Shown: positions 36,524 through 45,846 of the stretch, in pieces
Position numbering within the stretch: position 1 is the first letter of the stretch
How the letters are laid out: each line of letters starts with the position of its first letter
NCBI RefSeq assembly: GCF_900019265.1
Contig: NZ_CYGX02000012.1
Location: forward strand, 1-64,000
Reading direction: 5' to 3'
Origin: Paraburkholderia ribeironis
Lineage (GTDB): Bacteria > Pseudomonadota > Gammaproteobacteria > Burkholderiales > Burkholderiaceae
Length of the DNA stretch: 64,000 nt
Translations under genes and position numbers: made by a program
Notes under the pieces: model-generated
The model's input: the letters and a program-made list of their open reading frames with translations, nothing else
Databases searched by the model: none
Told to the model about the DNA's origin: nothing

Positions 36524-37021
36524 ATGAGTAGCGACTGCAAACTGGACCGGATTGACCTGCGCATTCTTTCGCAACTGCAGAAGAGGGGCCGCATTACGAA
36601 TGTCGAGCTTGCCGATGCCGTGGGGCTCTCGCCCAGCCCCTGCCTGATCCGCGTGAAGCGTCTGGAGAAAGCCGGCTACATCGTCGGCTATGGCGCACAG
36701 ATCCAGCTTGAGAAGCTCGGCGACGTGCAGGTCGTGTTCACCGAGGTGACGCTCGCCGATCATCGCCGCGAAGACTTCATCAAGTTCGTCGCGGCGGTTC
36801 GCGACGTGGATGAGATCGTCGAATGCCATCTCGCGAGTGGCGGCTACGACTATCTGCTCAAGTTCGTCACGCGCAGCGTGAGCCACTATCAGAGCATCAT
36901 CGAAAGACTGCTTGAACGCGATATCGGCATTGAAAAGTATTTCAGCTACGTCATCATCAAGACGCCGTTCATCAAGACGCACTACCCGCTCGAAACGCTG
37001 TTTTCGCAGAACCATCACTGA
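36524..37021 (+). CDS. Lrp/AsnC-family regulator
   Basis: 165 residues. An N-terminal helix-turn-helix (LDRIDLRILSQLQKRGRITN and VGLSPSPCLIRVKRLEKAG, residues 7-55) is followed by a RAM effector domain (~75-150). Lrp-type proteins respond to amino acids. Its placement right after the aminotransferase, on the same strand, suggests it controls that gene and perhaps the downstream dehydrogenases. A terminator follows directly. Confidence 0.92.
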   Translation: MSSDCKLDRIDLRILSQLQKRGRITNVELADAVGLSPSPCLIRVKRLEKAGYIVGYGAQIQLEKLGDVQVVFTEVTLADHRREDFIKFVAAVRDVDEIVECHLASGGYDYLLKFVTRSVSHYQSIIERLLERDIGIEKYFSYVIIKTPFIKTHYPLETLFSQNHH

Positions 37022-37027
37022 ACGATA

Positions 37028-37058
37028 GACGCGGGTCCCGCCGACCGCGTCTTTGTTT
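37028..37058 (+). terminator. Rho-independent terminator after the Lrp gene
   Basis: GACGCGG (37028-37034) pairs with CCGCGTC (37045-37051), followed by TTTGTTT. It starts 6 bp after the Lrp stop codon. Confidence 0.85.
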
Positions 37059-37256
37059 CGTTCCGTCAAGCCGCTTGCCTTCTTCAATACCGCGCGCCGC
37101 ATTCAATACGCGGTGTATTGCGTTGCCGCGTTTTTTTCGGAATGCGTGCCGCGTCCGCACGTCAAATGCAGATTTTTATGCTGCGCTCGCCCGCATAGAA
37201 TGAAGCCCATCGTTACAGGTTTGCGCGTCGACTCGCGCTCATCAGGAGAGACCCGT

Positions 37257-38351
37257 ATGACCCGCAGTTATCGCATTGCCGTGATTCCCGGCGACGGCAT
37301 CGGCGTCGAAGTCATGCCCGAAGGCTTGCGCGCGCTCGAAGCAGTCACGCAACGCTTCGGCATCCGGTTCGAGTTCAGGCACATCGAGTGGGCGAGTTGC
37401 GACTACTACGCGAAACACGGCCAGATGATGCCGGACGACTGGAAAGCGCAACTGCAAGACTGCGATGCGATCCTGTTCGGCGCGGTCGGCTGGCCGGACA
37501 CAGTCCCGGACCACATCTCGCTGTGGGGTTCGCTGCTGAAGTTTCGACGCGAGTTCGATCAGTACATCAACCTGCGTCCCGCGCGCCTTTTCGAAGGCGT
37601 GCCTGCGCCGTTGGCGGGACGTCAGGCCGGCGACATCGATTTCATGATCGTGCGCGAGAACACCGAAGGCGAGTATTCGTCGGTGGGCGGTGTGATGTTC
37701 GAAGGCACCGAGCGCGAAACGGTGATGCAGCAATCCGTCTTCACGCGCCACGGCACCGAGCGCGTATTGAAGTTCGCGTTCGATCTCGCGCAGCGTCGCG
37801 AGAAGACAATCACCGTTGCGACCAAGAGCAACGGCATCTCGATCAGCATGCCGTGGTGGGACGCCCGCGCCGCCGAAATGGCCGCACGCTATCCCGAGGT
37901 CACGTGGGACAAGCAGCACATCGACATTCTCTGCGCGCGCTTCGTGCTGAATCCGGACCGCTTCGATGTCGTGGTTGCATCCAACCTGTTCGGCGATATC
38001 CTGTCGGACCTCGGCCCGGCATGCACCGGCACGATCGGCATTGCACCGTCGGGCAACCTGAATCCCGAGCGCAAGTTTCCTTCGTTGTTCGAACCGGTGC
38101 ATGGCTCGGCACCGGACATCGCCGGCCAGAACATCGCCAATCCGGTTGCAATGGTGTGGTCGGCGGCGATGATGCTCGACTTCCTCGGCAACGGTGCGGG
38201 CATCGAACGCGAAGCCCACGATGCGATGCTCGATGCGATCCAGCATGTGCTCAAGCATGGCCCGCGCACCGGCGACCTCGGCGGCAACGCGAACACGACG
38301 CAAGCCGGCAAGGCGCTCGCCGCAAGGATCGCCGAAGCCGGGCCGCGCTGA
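37257..38351 (+). CDS. ttuC: Tartrate / D-malate dehydrogenase
   Basis: 364-residue beta-decarboxylating dehydrogenase of the isopropylmalate/isocitrate dehydrogenase family. The N-terminus IAVIPGDGIGVEVMPEG, the HISLWGSLLKFRREFDQYIN segment, and RPARLFEG are those of tartrate dehydrogenase / D-malate dehydrogenase (TtuC/DmlA). Metal-binding acidic residues lie in NLFGDILSDLG. The ATG at 37257 follows AGGAGAG. It oxidises tartrate or D-malate with NAD+; substrate choice between these cannot be read from sequence. Confidence 0.88.
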   Translation: MTRSYRIAVIPGDGIGVEVMPEGLRALEAVTQRFGIRFEFRHIEWASCDYYAKHGQMMPDDWKAQLQDCDAILFGAVGWPDTVPDHISLWGSLLKFRREFDQYINLRPARLFEGVPAPLAGRQAGDIDFMIVRENTEGEYSSVGGVMFEGTERETVMQQSVFTRHGTERVLKFAFDLAQRREKTITVATKSNGISISMPWWDARAAEMAARYPEVTWDKQHIDILCARFVLNPDRFDVVVASNLFGDILSDLGPACTGTIGIAPSGNLNPERKFPSLFEPVHGSAPDIAGQNIANPVAMVWSAAMMLDFLGNGAGIEREAHDAMLDAIQHVLKHGPRTGDLGGNANTTQAGKALAARIAEAGPR

Positions 38352-38417
38352 TCGCGCAGAGGTCACGTACACCGCGCGTACTCCACGCGCATCTCACCAG
38401 CCAACAACAGGCCGCCT

Positions 38418-39891
38418 ATGTCACTTGAACAGCAAGCGCGTCCGCTGATCCGCGCGGACAACTTCATCGACGGACGCTGGGTTGCCGCGCAAAGCGGCAA
38501 GCGCTTCGCCGTCACCGACCCCGCTACTGGCGAGCCCATCACCGCGGTCGCCGACAGCGGCCCGCAAGACGCACGCGCCGCCACTGACGCCGCCGCGCAC
38601 GCGCTGCCGCAATGGCGCGCACGGCTGCCGAAAGAACGCGCCGCCGTGCTGCATCGCTGGCATGCGCTGATCCTCGCCAATCAGGACGCGCTCGCCGCGC
38701 TGATCTCGCTCGAACAGGGCAAGCCGCTTGCCGAAGGACGTGGCGAAGTCGCCTATGGCGCGTCGTATGTCGCGTGGTTCGCCGAAGAAGCGACGCGCAT
38801 CTACGGCGACCTGATCCCGCCACAGCAGCGCGGCAAGAAGATGAGCGCCGTGAAGGAGCCGGTCGGCATCGTCGCCGCGATCACGCCGTGGAATTTCCCG
38901 CTTGCGATGATCGCGCGCAAGATCGCGCCTGCGCTCGCGGCGGGCTGCACGGTGGTCGGCAAGCCGGCTGAAGATACGCCGCTGACCGCGCTTGCACTGG
39001 CCCAGCTCGCGCACGAAGCGGGAGTGCCAGCCGGCGTGCTGAACCTGATCGTGGCGTCGCGCGAGTCGGCGGTGGCAACGGTCGCCGACTGGCTTGCAGA
39101 CAGCCGCGTGCGCAAGATCACGTTCACCGGATCGACGCCGGTCGGCAAATATCTGGCGCGCGAATCGGCGGGGACACTCAAGAAGCTGTCGCTGGAACTG
39201 GGCGGCAACGCGCCCTTCATCGTGTTCGACGATGCCGACCTCGACGCCGCCGTCGAAGGTCTGCTGGCCGCGAAATTCCGCAACGGCGGACAAACCTGCG
39301 TATGCCCGAACCGCGTGTACGTGCAGGACGGTGTCTACGAGCGCTTCGCCGCGCGTTTGCGTGAGCGGGTCGGCGCGCTGCGCGTCGGGCCGGCGACGCA
39401 CGAGGCATCGCAAATCGGCCCGATGATCAACCTGCGCGCGGTCGACAAGATCGCGCGCCACGTCGGGGACGCCCTCGCGCACGGCGCGACGGTGCTGACC
39501 GGCGGCCGCCGTCTGACCGAACTGGGCCCGAACTACTACGCGCCGACCGTGCTCGGCGACGCGTCGCCGGACATGGCGCTCTTCAGCGAGGAGACCTTCG
39601 GGCCTGTCGTGCCGCTGTTCCGCTTCGACACGGAACAGCAGGCCTGTCGATGCCGCGAACGACACGCCGTTCGGTCTGGCCGCGTATTTCTACAGCGAGA
39701 ATCCGCGCCGTATCGAACGGGTATCGCGGGCGCTGGAAGCGGGCATTGTCGGGATCAACGAAGGCGCCTTGTCGTCGGAAGCCGCGCCGTTTGGCGGCGT
39801 GAAGGAATCGGGCTACGGCCGCGAAGGCTCGAAATACGGCCTCGACGACTATCTGTCGATCAAGTACCTTTGCCAGGGAGGACTGGAATGA
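38418..39891 (+). pseudogene. gabD: Succinate-semialdehyde-type dehydrogenase with a +1 frameshift
   Basis: GabD-like aldehyde dehydrogenase. Codons 1-409 are intact, with PWNFPLAMIARKIAPALAAG, LELGGNAPFI, catalytic Cys in NGGQTCVCPNR and [11 protein letters not shown]. At 39645 an extra T follows GAACAGCAGGCC. Skipping it restores [16 protein letters not shown] and a normal ALDH end with stop TGA at 39889-39891, overlapping the next start as ATGA, for about 490 residues in total. As written, the frame instead runs through 81 unrelated codons into the next gene. It could be a true mutation or a sequencing error; the undisturbed C-terminal frame suggests a recent event. Confidence 0.93.
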
Positions 39892-40871
39892 GCAATGATA
39901 ACAACCGCGCGTATCCGATCGAAATCGAATTCCCCGACATTTCCGCGCATGCCGAAGGCAACACCGGCATCGCCTACGTTCACACGTTCGACTCCGGCGT
40001 GCCCGGCCCGCACGTGATGATCAACGCGCTGACACACGGCAATGAAGTGTGCGGCGCAATCGTCGTGGATGCGTTGTTGCGCGCCGGGTTGCGGCCACGG
40101 CGCGGCACGCTGACGCTGTCGTTCGCGAACGTCGCTGCGTACGCGCGGTTCGATCGCGCACGTCCCGACGCGGCGCGCTTCGTCGATCAGGACTTCAATC
40201 GCGTGTGGACCGCGGCGCTGCTCGACGACCTGTCGCGCACTTCGAGCGAACTCGAGCGAGCGCGCCAGATGCGCCCGGTGATCGACAGCGTCGATGCATT
40301 GCTCGACCTGCATTCGATGCACGAGAAAAGCGCGCCGCTGATCGTCGCCGGTCCGCTGGATAAAGGGATCGCGCTGGCGGTGCAACTCGGCACGCCGGCC
40401 ACCGTGATCTGCGACGAAGGCCATCCGGAAGGACGCAGAATGCGCGACTACGCAGACTTCGGCCGCGACGTGAGCCCGAAAAACGCGCTGTTGATCGAGT
40501 GCGGCCAGCATTGGGAACAGAGCGCCGTCACGGTCGCACGCGACACCACGGCGCGCTTCCTGCTGCTCGCCGGCGTGGTCGACGAAACCGATCTGCCGGA
40601 CGGCTGGCTGATGCCATTGCCATCGACGATGCAGGTGGTGCGCGTCACCGAACCGGTCGTCGCGACAAGCATGGATTTTCGCTTTGCAGGCCCCTACACG
40701 GGGCTCGAAGTAGTCGGGAAGGCGGGCACGGTGATCGGCTGGTCGGACGGCCAGGCGGTCGTCACGCCCTATGACGATTGCGTGCTGGTGATGCCGTCAC
40801 TGCGGCAACTGCGGCCCGGCGTGACCGTGGTGCGGTTCGGCAAGATCGAACAGCGCATCGAGCACGCCTGA
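39888..40871 (+). CDS. Succinylglutamate desuccinylase/aspartoacylase-family hydrolase
   Basis: 327-residue zinc carboxypeptidase-fold (M14 / AstE-AspA) protein. Candidate zinc ligands are HGNE in [11 protein letters not shown] and the His in [15 protein letters not shown] matches the family's substrate-site segment. Such enzymes remove acyl groups from N-acyl amino acids. The ATG at 39888 overlaps the restored gabD stop as ATGA, showing the two were one operon. Because of the gabD frameshift this gene is also in frame with gabD's N-terminal part, so a readthrough fusion would be 817 residues. Confidence 0.85.
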   Translation: MSNDNNRAYPIEIEFPDISAHAEGNTGIAYVHTFDSGVPGPHVMINALTHGNEVCGAIVVDALLRAGLRPRRGTLTLSFANVAAYARFDRARPDAARFVDQDFNRVWTAALLDDLSRTSSELERARQMRPVIDSVDALLDLHSMHEKSAPLIVAGPLDKGIALAVQLGTPATVICDEGHPEGRRMRDYADFGRDVSPKNALLIECGQHWEQSAVTVARDTTARFLLLAGVVDETDLPDGWLMPLPSTMQVVRVTEPVVATSMDFRFAGPYTGLEVVGKAGTVIGWSDGQAVVTPYDDCVLVMPSLRQLRPGVTVVRFGKIEQRIEHA

Positions 40872-40975
40872 TTGCCAGGCACGCCGCCCCCTTCCCCGCC
40901 CATAAAGGATCTCAATCCTGATCGGCTCGGCAACCATGACAGTGGTCCGTGGCAGGTTGATGGGGGTAAACGGAT

Positions 40976-42286
40976 TCACGACGACTTCGAACGCCTGGAC
41001 GGCAGAAGAAAGACGGCACAGGCAGCCAACAGACCGACTAACGCAAAAGCGAGAAAATTCGACCCCATACCAAGACCGCGAGCGGCCACGTAACCGCCGA
41101 GCAGCGGCCCGCTCATCGCACCGACCCGCGAGAAGCTCAACGCCCAGCCGGTGGCCGCAGCGCGCACAGGCGCGGGATAGTAGTCGGCCAGATGACCGGT
41201 CAGGATCAGTGACGCCGAAATGCTGCCGACGCCTGCCAGCGCGACCAGCAGATAGTTCAATGCCATCTCATGTCTGAACATCAGCGCGAGCACGGCGAGC
41301 GCACCGAGCAGATAGAACACGCCGACCGTCATACGCACGCCGATACGGTCGGCGACCTTGCCAAGAACGAGCCCGCCCACCGCTGACGCGAGACTGAAGA
41401 CGATCAGGAAGCTCAGGCTGGAGCCCAGGTCGTAGCCGCTCTTGCGCATGATCGTCGGCAGCCAGGTGTTGAGACCGTAGATCAGCAACAGGCCGCAGAA
41501 CAACGCCACCCAGAAGCACAACGTGGCTCTCAGATGCCGCCTCGCGAACACTTCGCCCAGCACCCCTCGCCAGCCGCCATCGTGATCAGCAGCGGCCCCA
41601 CGCGCTGGCAACACCGGAACGTCAACGCCCAGGCGCGCCGCCAGTTCGGCAGCCTGTTGGTGGTGCCCCTGACCGACCAGATATTCGAGGGACTCGGGCA
41701 ATGCGCGGGCCATGGGCCAGAGCAGCACGAGAGGCACTGCGCCGCACCCAATCACGCCGCGCCAACCCAGTCCGGGCAGCAGCTGGATCGCCACAGCGGC
41801 TGCACACAGGATGCCCAGCGAGTACCCCGAATACATCAGTCCGTAATTGAAGTTACGGCGATGTGGCGCGGAGTACTCGATCGTCAGTGCAGCCGCCACA
41901 GGAATGACGCCGCCCAACCCCAGCCCACCGACAAACCGGAACAAGGCGAACCAGCCGGGAGTCGGCGCCCATGCCGCGCCAGCCATGGTGAGCGAGAAGA
42001 GCGTTGCGCACATGAGCAGCATGCGGCGCCGGCCGAGCAGATCGCTCAGCGTGCCGATCAGAAAAGCGCCAAAGAACATGCCCAGCAGTCCGTAGCTGCC
42101 TAGCGCGCCCAACTGCAGCGGGCTCAGGTTCCAGGCTTTGTCATCGGCCAACGCCGGCAAGACCGCCCCCATGACGCCAACGTCGTAACCCTCGAAAAGA
42201 ATCGCGAGCCAGCAAATCAACAGCACGCGGCCAGTCACACGGGATGTCTGGCGCAAGGAAGCGCGTTCATTGGGAATGGAGGACAT
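40976..42286 (-). CDS. MFS transporter, aromatic acid:H+ symporter type
   Basis: 436 residues, 12 predicted membrane segments. AAHS-family features are an acidic residue in the first segment (WLAILFEGYDVGVMGAVLP), GTLSDLLGRRRMLL in loop 2-3, and GKVADRIGVRM in loop 8-9. It resembles PcaK/BenK-like carriers. It is downstream of the decayed indolepyruvate oxidoreductase gene on the same strand, so it may once have imported the substrate of that pathway. No terminator was seen in the 104-bp gap to the convergent hydrolase gene. Confidence 0.9.
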   Translation of the reverse strand: MSSIPNERASLRQTSRVTGRVLLICWLAILFEGYDVGVMGAVLPALADDKAWNLSPLQLGALGSYGLLGMFFGAFLIGTLSDLLGRRRMLLMCATLFSLTMAGAAWAPTPGWFALFRFVGGLGLGGVIPVAAALTIEYSAPHRRNFNYGLMYSGYSLGILCAAAVAIQLLPGLGWRGVIGCGAVPLVLLWPMARALPESLEYLVGQGHHQQAAELAARLGVDVPVLPARGAAADHDGGWRGVLGEVFARRHLRATLCFWVALFCGLLLIYGLNTWLPTIMRKSGYDLGSSLSFLIVFSLASAVGGLVLGKVADRIGVRMTVGVFYLLGALAVLALMFRHEMALNYLLVALAGVGSISASLILTGHLADYYPAPVRAAATGWALSFSRVGAMSGPLLGGYVAARGLGMGSNFLAFALVGLLAACAVFLLPSRRSKSS

Positions 42287-42325
42287 GGCGCAAAATACCT
42301 CGGTACGTTACCCAGCAGGTTGGAG

Positions 42326-42704
42326 TCACAACGCGTATTGCGCGCGGTAGCAGCGGGCTTCGCCGCGTTGCAGCCTGCCGATCACGAGATCGCGCACGCG
42401 CTGGCGCAGGCGATCCAGACGATTCGGATTGCTCACCATCTGCGCGCGAAAGAAAGACGGGCACAGCACCGCAGCATGCGATACCGCGCCGCACAACTCG
42501 GAACCGAAGCAGTGGTCGTCGACCGTCGCAACGGGATCGCGGCGCAGCAAATCGGGATTGGGACGTATCGACAGCGACGGACACCCGGAAAACCGGATGC
42601 ACGAGCAGCGCCCTGGCGACGGCCGGGCTGCGCTCGCCGCTGAAGAGCTCGCCGTCTCCGAGGCCCAGCTTCTTCACTTCTTCGATGAATGATCGCTCGG
42701 CCAT
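42326..42704 (-). pseudogene. Remnant of indolepyruvate ferredoxin oxidoreductase alpha gene
   Basis: The first ~34 codons from 42704 (MAERSFIEEVKKLGLGDGEL, then FSGE and AVARALL) match the conserved start of IorA-type thiamine-diphosphate enzymes. In another frame about 42568-42326 reads DPVATVDDHCFGSELCG and AVLCPSFFRAQMVSNP, ending RCYRAQYAL-stop, like the C-terminal end of the same family. The several hundred codons expected in between are absent. The gene therefore seems to have lost its middle by an internal deletion plus a frame change near 42570-42602. The adjacent LysR gene and transporter were probably its regulator and partner. Confidence 0.65.
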
Positions 42705-42875
42705 CGCGCACGGTCCTGTTTGAGGTTACGCGAGTATAGGAATAAAGTACGGCTTCGCCGAATCGATCAAATTCTGGAAGCAGCATAAGTTTATTTATTT
42801 GAACCCCGCTGTCGGACTGGAAGCTCAGCGCCGGAATGACGGCCTCCGGCATTGCCGGTCAATGAGCCCCATGCC

Positions 42876-43787
42876 GTGGACACCAACCGCATCGATTTGA
42901 ACCTGCTGCGTGTCTTTCACGCGATTCTGGAAGAACACAATTTGACACTTGCCGCGAACCGGCTCGGATTATCGCAGCCGGCGGTCAGCTATTCGCTTGG
43001 CAGGCTGCGCGCGATCCTCGATGATCCGCTGTTCGTGCGCAACGGCAATGAGATGCAGCCGACGTCGGCCGCGCTGGAAATGCGCGAACCGCTGCGCGAA
43101 GCCATGGCAGCGGCAGAGCATGCGCTGCAGTTGATGGTCCCTTTCGCGGCGGCGACCAGCACGCGCGTGTTTCGGCTTTCGATGTCGGATATCGGAGAGC
43201 TCGCATTCCTGCCAACGCTATGCGCGGCGTTGGCGGAATGCGCTCCTCATGTGCGGCTTGACATCCAGTCGATCCCGGTCGACCAGATAGAAGACGCCTT
43301 GCGGGTCGGCCGGCTCGACCTGGCCATTGGCAATCTGCCGGCGCTGGTGGAGCGAACCCGCCACCAGCGACTGTTCCATGAGGACTACGTGTGCATGACC
43401 CGCCGGCGCCGCGGTCTGCCCAGACGCACGCTGACGCTCGAGCAATACCTGGCCTTCCCGCACGTGCTGGTGGGGTCGCTGGAAAGTGCGCACTACCAGA
43501 TCGAGGAAAGCTTCCGCAAAAGGAACATCCACAGGCAAATTGCGCTTCGGGTGCCGCATTTTACGGTGGTACCTCATATCCTCGCGCACACGGACTGGAT
43601 CGTGACGTTACCGCGGCGCACCGTTCGGCTGCTCAATCCAGCCGACGAGTTTGCCGTGTACGACCTGCCGGTCGATATTGCCGGGGTGACAGTCACCGTG
43701 CACTGGCACGCGGACTTCGACACTCACGACGCGAACCGCTGGCTCAGGACGCTGGTGATCACACAGCTCAGCGATGCTCCGGCGTGA
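42876..43787 (+). CDS. LysR-family regulator
   Basis: 303 residues from GTG at 42876 (then DTNRIDLNLLRVF); a TTG at 42852 would add eight residues, and an ATG at 42871 is out of frame. The N-terminal helix-turn-helix contains LTLAANRLGLSQPAVSYSLGRL and is followed by a PBP-like effector domain (~90-300). It is divergent from the decayed oxidoreductase gene and MFS transporter, the classic LysR layout, so those were probably its targets. Confidence 0.88.
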   Translation: MDTNRIDLNLLRVFHAILEEHNLTLAANRLGLSQPAVSYSLGRLRAILDDPLFVRNGNEMQPTSAALEMREPLREAMAAAEHALQLMVPFAAATSTRVFRLSMSDIGELAFLPTLCAALAECAPHVRLDIQSIPVDQIEDALRVGRLDLAIGNLPALVERTRHQRLFHEDYVCMTRRRRGLPRRTLTLEQYLAFPHVLVGSLESAHYQIEESFRKRNIHRQIALRVPHFTVVPHILAHTDWIVTLPRRTVRLLNPADEFAVYDLPVDIAGVTVTVHWHADFDTHDANRWLRTLVITQLSDAPA

Positions 43788-43956
43788 ATGTGTATCGACA
43801 TGCGGCGGGCTTTAGAGAGTCCGCCGATTCCGATCTGTTCCTTGTGCGGGCGTCGTATCTTGCCGCACGGGCTCTGATGGTGCTGACGTGGCGCGCGGAC
43901 TTTCGTCCCCGGCGACGCACGTGAGCACGTGACGCAAACGAGGGGCACCGTGCGAT

Positions 43957-45747
43957 CTACGGTGCTTCTGTGGTATCGAGAAGACGGGCTGCTTCGCGGC
44001 GGGTCTCTTCGGCCTCGCGCGGTCGTTCGGTCTGGCTGAGGAGCTCGCCAAGATTGCCGAGGGTCCGCGCTTCATCCCGACGGTAGGTCGCGGGATCATC
44101 TCGCGACAGCGTCCGGTAAAGGTCCAGCGCTCTGCGGTAGGCGTCTTCTGCTTCATGCGCTCGCCCGCTGCGATAGAACAGGACGCCTAAATTGTTCAGC
44201 GTCCGTGCTTCATCTGCCTCGTAGACCGCGGGGTTGTCCCGCGCGAGCGAACCGTAGATCTGCAAGGCTTCCTGATAGGCTTGCTGAGCCTCCTTCGGCC
44301 GTTGCGTGGCGCGATAGAGCGCACCAAGATTGCTGAGCGTGCGCGCCACGTCGGGCCGGTAGAGTGCTGGACTCTTGCGCGCGAGCTGCTGGCGGATCGC
44401 GAGCGCTTCCTTGTAGGCATGCTCTGCTTCGTGGAGTCGCTGCGTGGCGCTATACAGGTTGCCGAGATTGTTGAGCGTACGCGCGAGCGCTGGTCGATAG
44501 GCCGCGGGATTGCCACGCGCGAGAGTCCGCTGGATTTCCAGTGCCTCGTGGTAGGCCTGCTCCGCGTCGCTCAGGTGTTGTGTCGCGTCGTACAGGATGC
44601 CGAGGTCGTTGAGCTTCGTCGCGATTTCAGGCGTGTAGGTCGCGGGGTCGCGATCGGCCAATGCGCGATCGATGGTTAACGCTTCGCGGTACGCCTGCGC
44701 TGAGTCCGTCAGGCGCTGGGTATCGCGATACAGTGCACCGAGGTTGTCGAAGGTCTCCGCGACCGCAGAGCCATAGGCCCGCGGGTTCTCCCGCGCGAGC
44801 AGCCAGTAGATCTCCAGCGCCCGCAGGTAGGCGGCCTCCGCTTCCTTCGGCCGTTGCAGCCCGACGTAGACGTTACCCAGCTTGTCGAGCGTGCGCGCAA
44901 CGAGGGGTTGGTAGGCGGCGGGCTTCTCCTGCGCAAGCGCCTGATAGCGCGACAGCAGCGCGCGATAAATCGGTTCCGCACGTTCAACCTCGCGTTGTTC
45001 AGCCAACGTGTCCGCAAACGCAGTCGCAGTGTCGATGTCTTCAGGCTGCAGCGAATAGGCCCTTTCCAGATAAGGCAGTGCGCTCTGTGGCGAAAAGCGC
45101 AGCAACTCGATTTCGCCGGCCTCATGACAGCGCGCCGCGAGCACCTGCGCGGTGGCCTGTTTTTCTTCGAGCAGCTTCGTGAGCCGCTCAGACGCACCCT
45201 CCAGATCGAAGCGCGCGAGCGCCTCGCCGATTTGCAGTTCAAGCGGATCGGAACTCCGTGCGATCGACGACCTGCGCAGCAGATCGTCGTAACGCGCGCC
45301 CCATTGCCTCGCGGCGGCTACCAGGTCCGCGTCGGGTTGCGCCCTGATTTGCGCGGCAAGACGTTCAATGAGCTGTTCAAGGCTGGCGAACGCGGTATCG
45401 GTCTCGCGGCCAGTGTGGCCAATGTGGCCCGAGCGCGCCTGTACAGCGGCCAGTATCAGGTTGGCCGCTCGTGCGAGCGAGACCATCTGGACATCGGAGA
45501 GTCCTGCGTCCTTCACTGAACGGTTCAGTCCGATCACCATGCGGTTCAGAGCCCGCACGTGGACGCCACCGTGGCCGCCACAATCGGCCTGCACTCTGAG
45601 GCCGTCTTTGACATCGACCTCCGAGAACGCCGGAAAACAGGAGCCTGTCGCATCCGTCGCATCCGTCGCTGCCGTCGCATTCGCACCCGGACATCCTGCG
45701 GAGAACACGGCCATCGCCACGGCCGACAGAAACTTGCGCCCACTCAT
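43957..45747 (-). CDS. TPR-repeat lipoprotein
   Basis: 596 residues. The N-terminus SGRKFLSAVAMAVFSAGC has a basic start, hydrophobic run and possible lipobox ending in Cys19. Residues ~255-590 contain seven consecutive 50-residue tetratricopeptide units (pattern VARTLNNLGNLY-x-TQR-EAE-AY-EAL-I), encoded by a 150-bp DNA period. TPR arrays bind peptides or proteins. The Ala/Thr/Asp run after the Cys and the Cys residues near 37 and 56 are unexplained. A short dyad (43945-43965) overlaps its 3' end. Confidence 0.88.
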   Translation of the reverse strand: MSGRKFLSAVAMAVFSAGCPGANATAATDATDATGSCFPAFSEVDVKDGLRVQADCGGHGGVHVRALNRMVIGLNRSVKDAGLSDVQMVSLARAANLILAAVQARSGHIGHTGRETDTAFASLEQLIERLAAQIRAQPDADLVAAARQWGARYDDLLRRSSIARSSDPLELQIGEALARFDLEGASERLTKLLEEKQATAQVLAARCHEAGEIELLRFSPQSALPYLERAYSLQPEDIDTATAFADTLAEQREVERAEPIYRALLSRYQALAQEKPAAYQPLVARTLDKLGNVYVGLQRPKEAEAAYLRALEIYWLLARENPRAYGSAVAETFDNLGALYRDTQRLTDSAQAYREALTIDRALADRDPATYTPEIATKLNDLGILYDATQHLSDAEQAYHEALEIQRTLARGNPAAYRPALARTLNNLGNLYSATQRLHEAEHAYKEALAIRQQLARKSPALYRPDVARTLSNLGALYRATQRPKEAQQAYQEALQIYGSLARDNPAVYEADEARTLNNLGVLFYRSGRAHEAEDAYRRALDLYRTLSRDDPATYRRDEARTLGNLGELLSQTERPREAEETRREAARLLDTTEAP

Positions 45748-45846
45748 TTCCCGTCACGCTCGCCGCGTGCCGGCCTGCCCGGCTGCGCGGCAGACGCCTT
45801 TCCAGTTTCCAGCGGCAAAAGTACTGCACACCGACCGGCGATCAGA

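Noticed and set aside
38418..40871. A single 817-residue aldehyde dehydrogenase-acylase fusion
   Set aside because: The sequence between the two parts is unrelated to either family, and removing one T restores two normal overlapping genes. It is explained by a frameshift.
39888..40871. Ectoine catabolism protein DoeB
   Set aside because: It is in the same broad superfamily, but the zinc-site segment reads [11 protein letters not shown], not the GGNHGDEYEG-type motif of DoeB, and no ectoine hydrolase is present.
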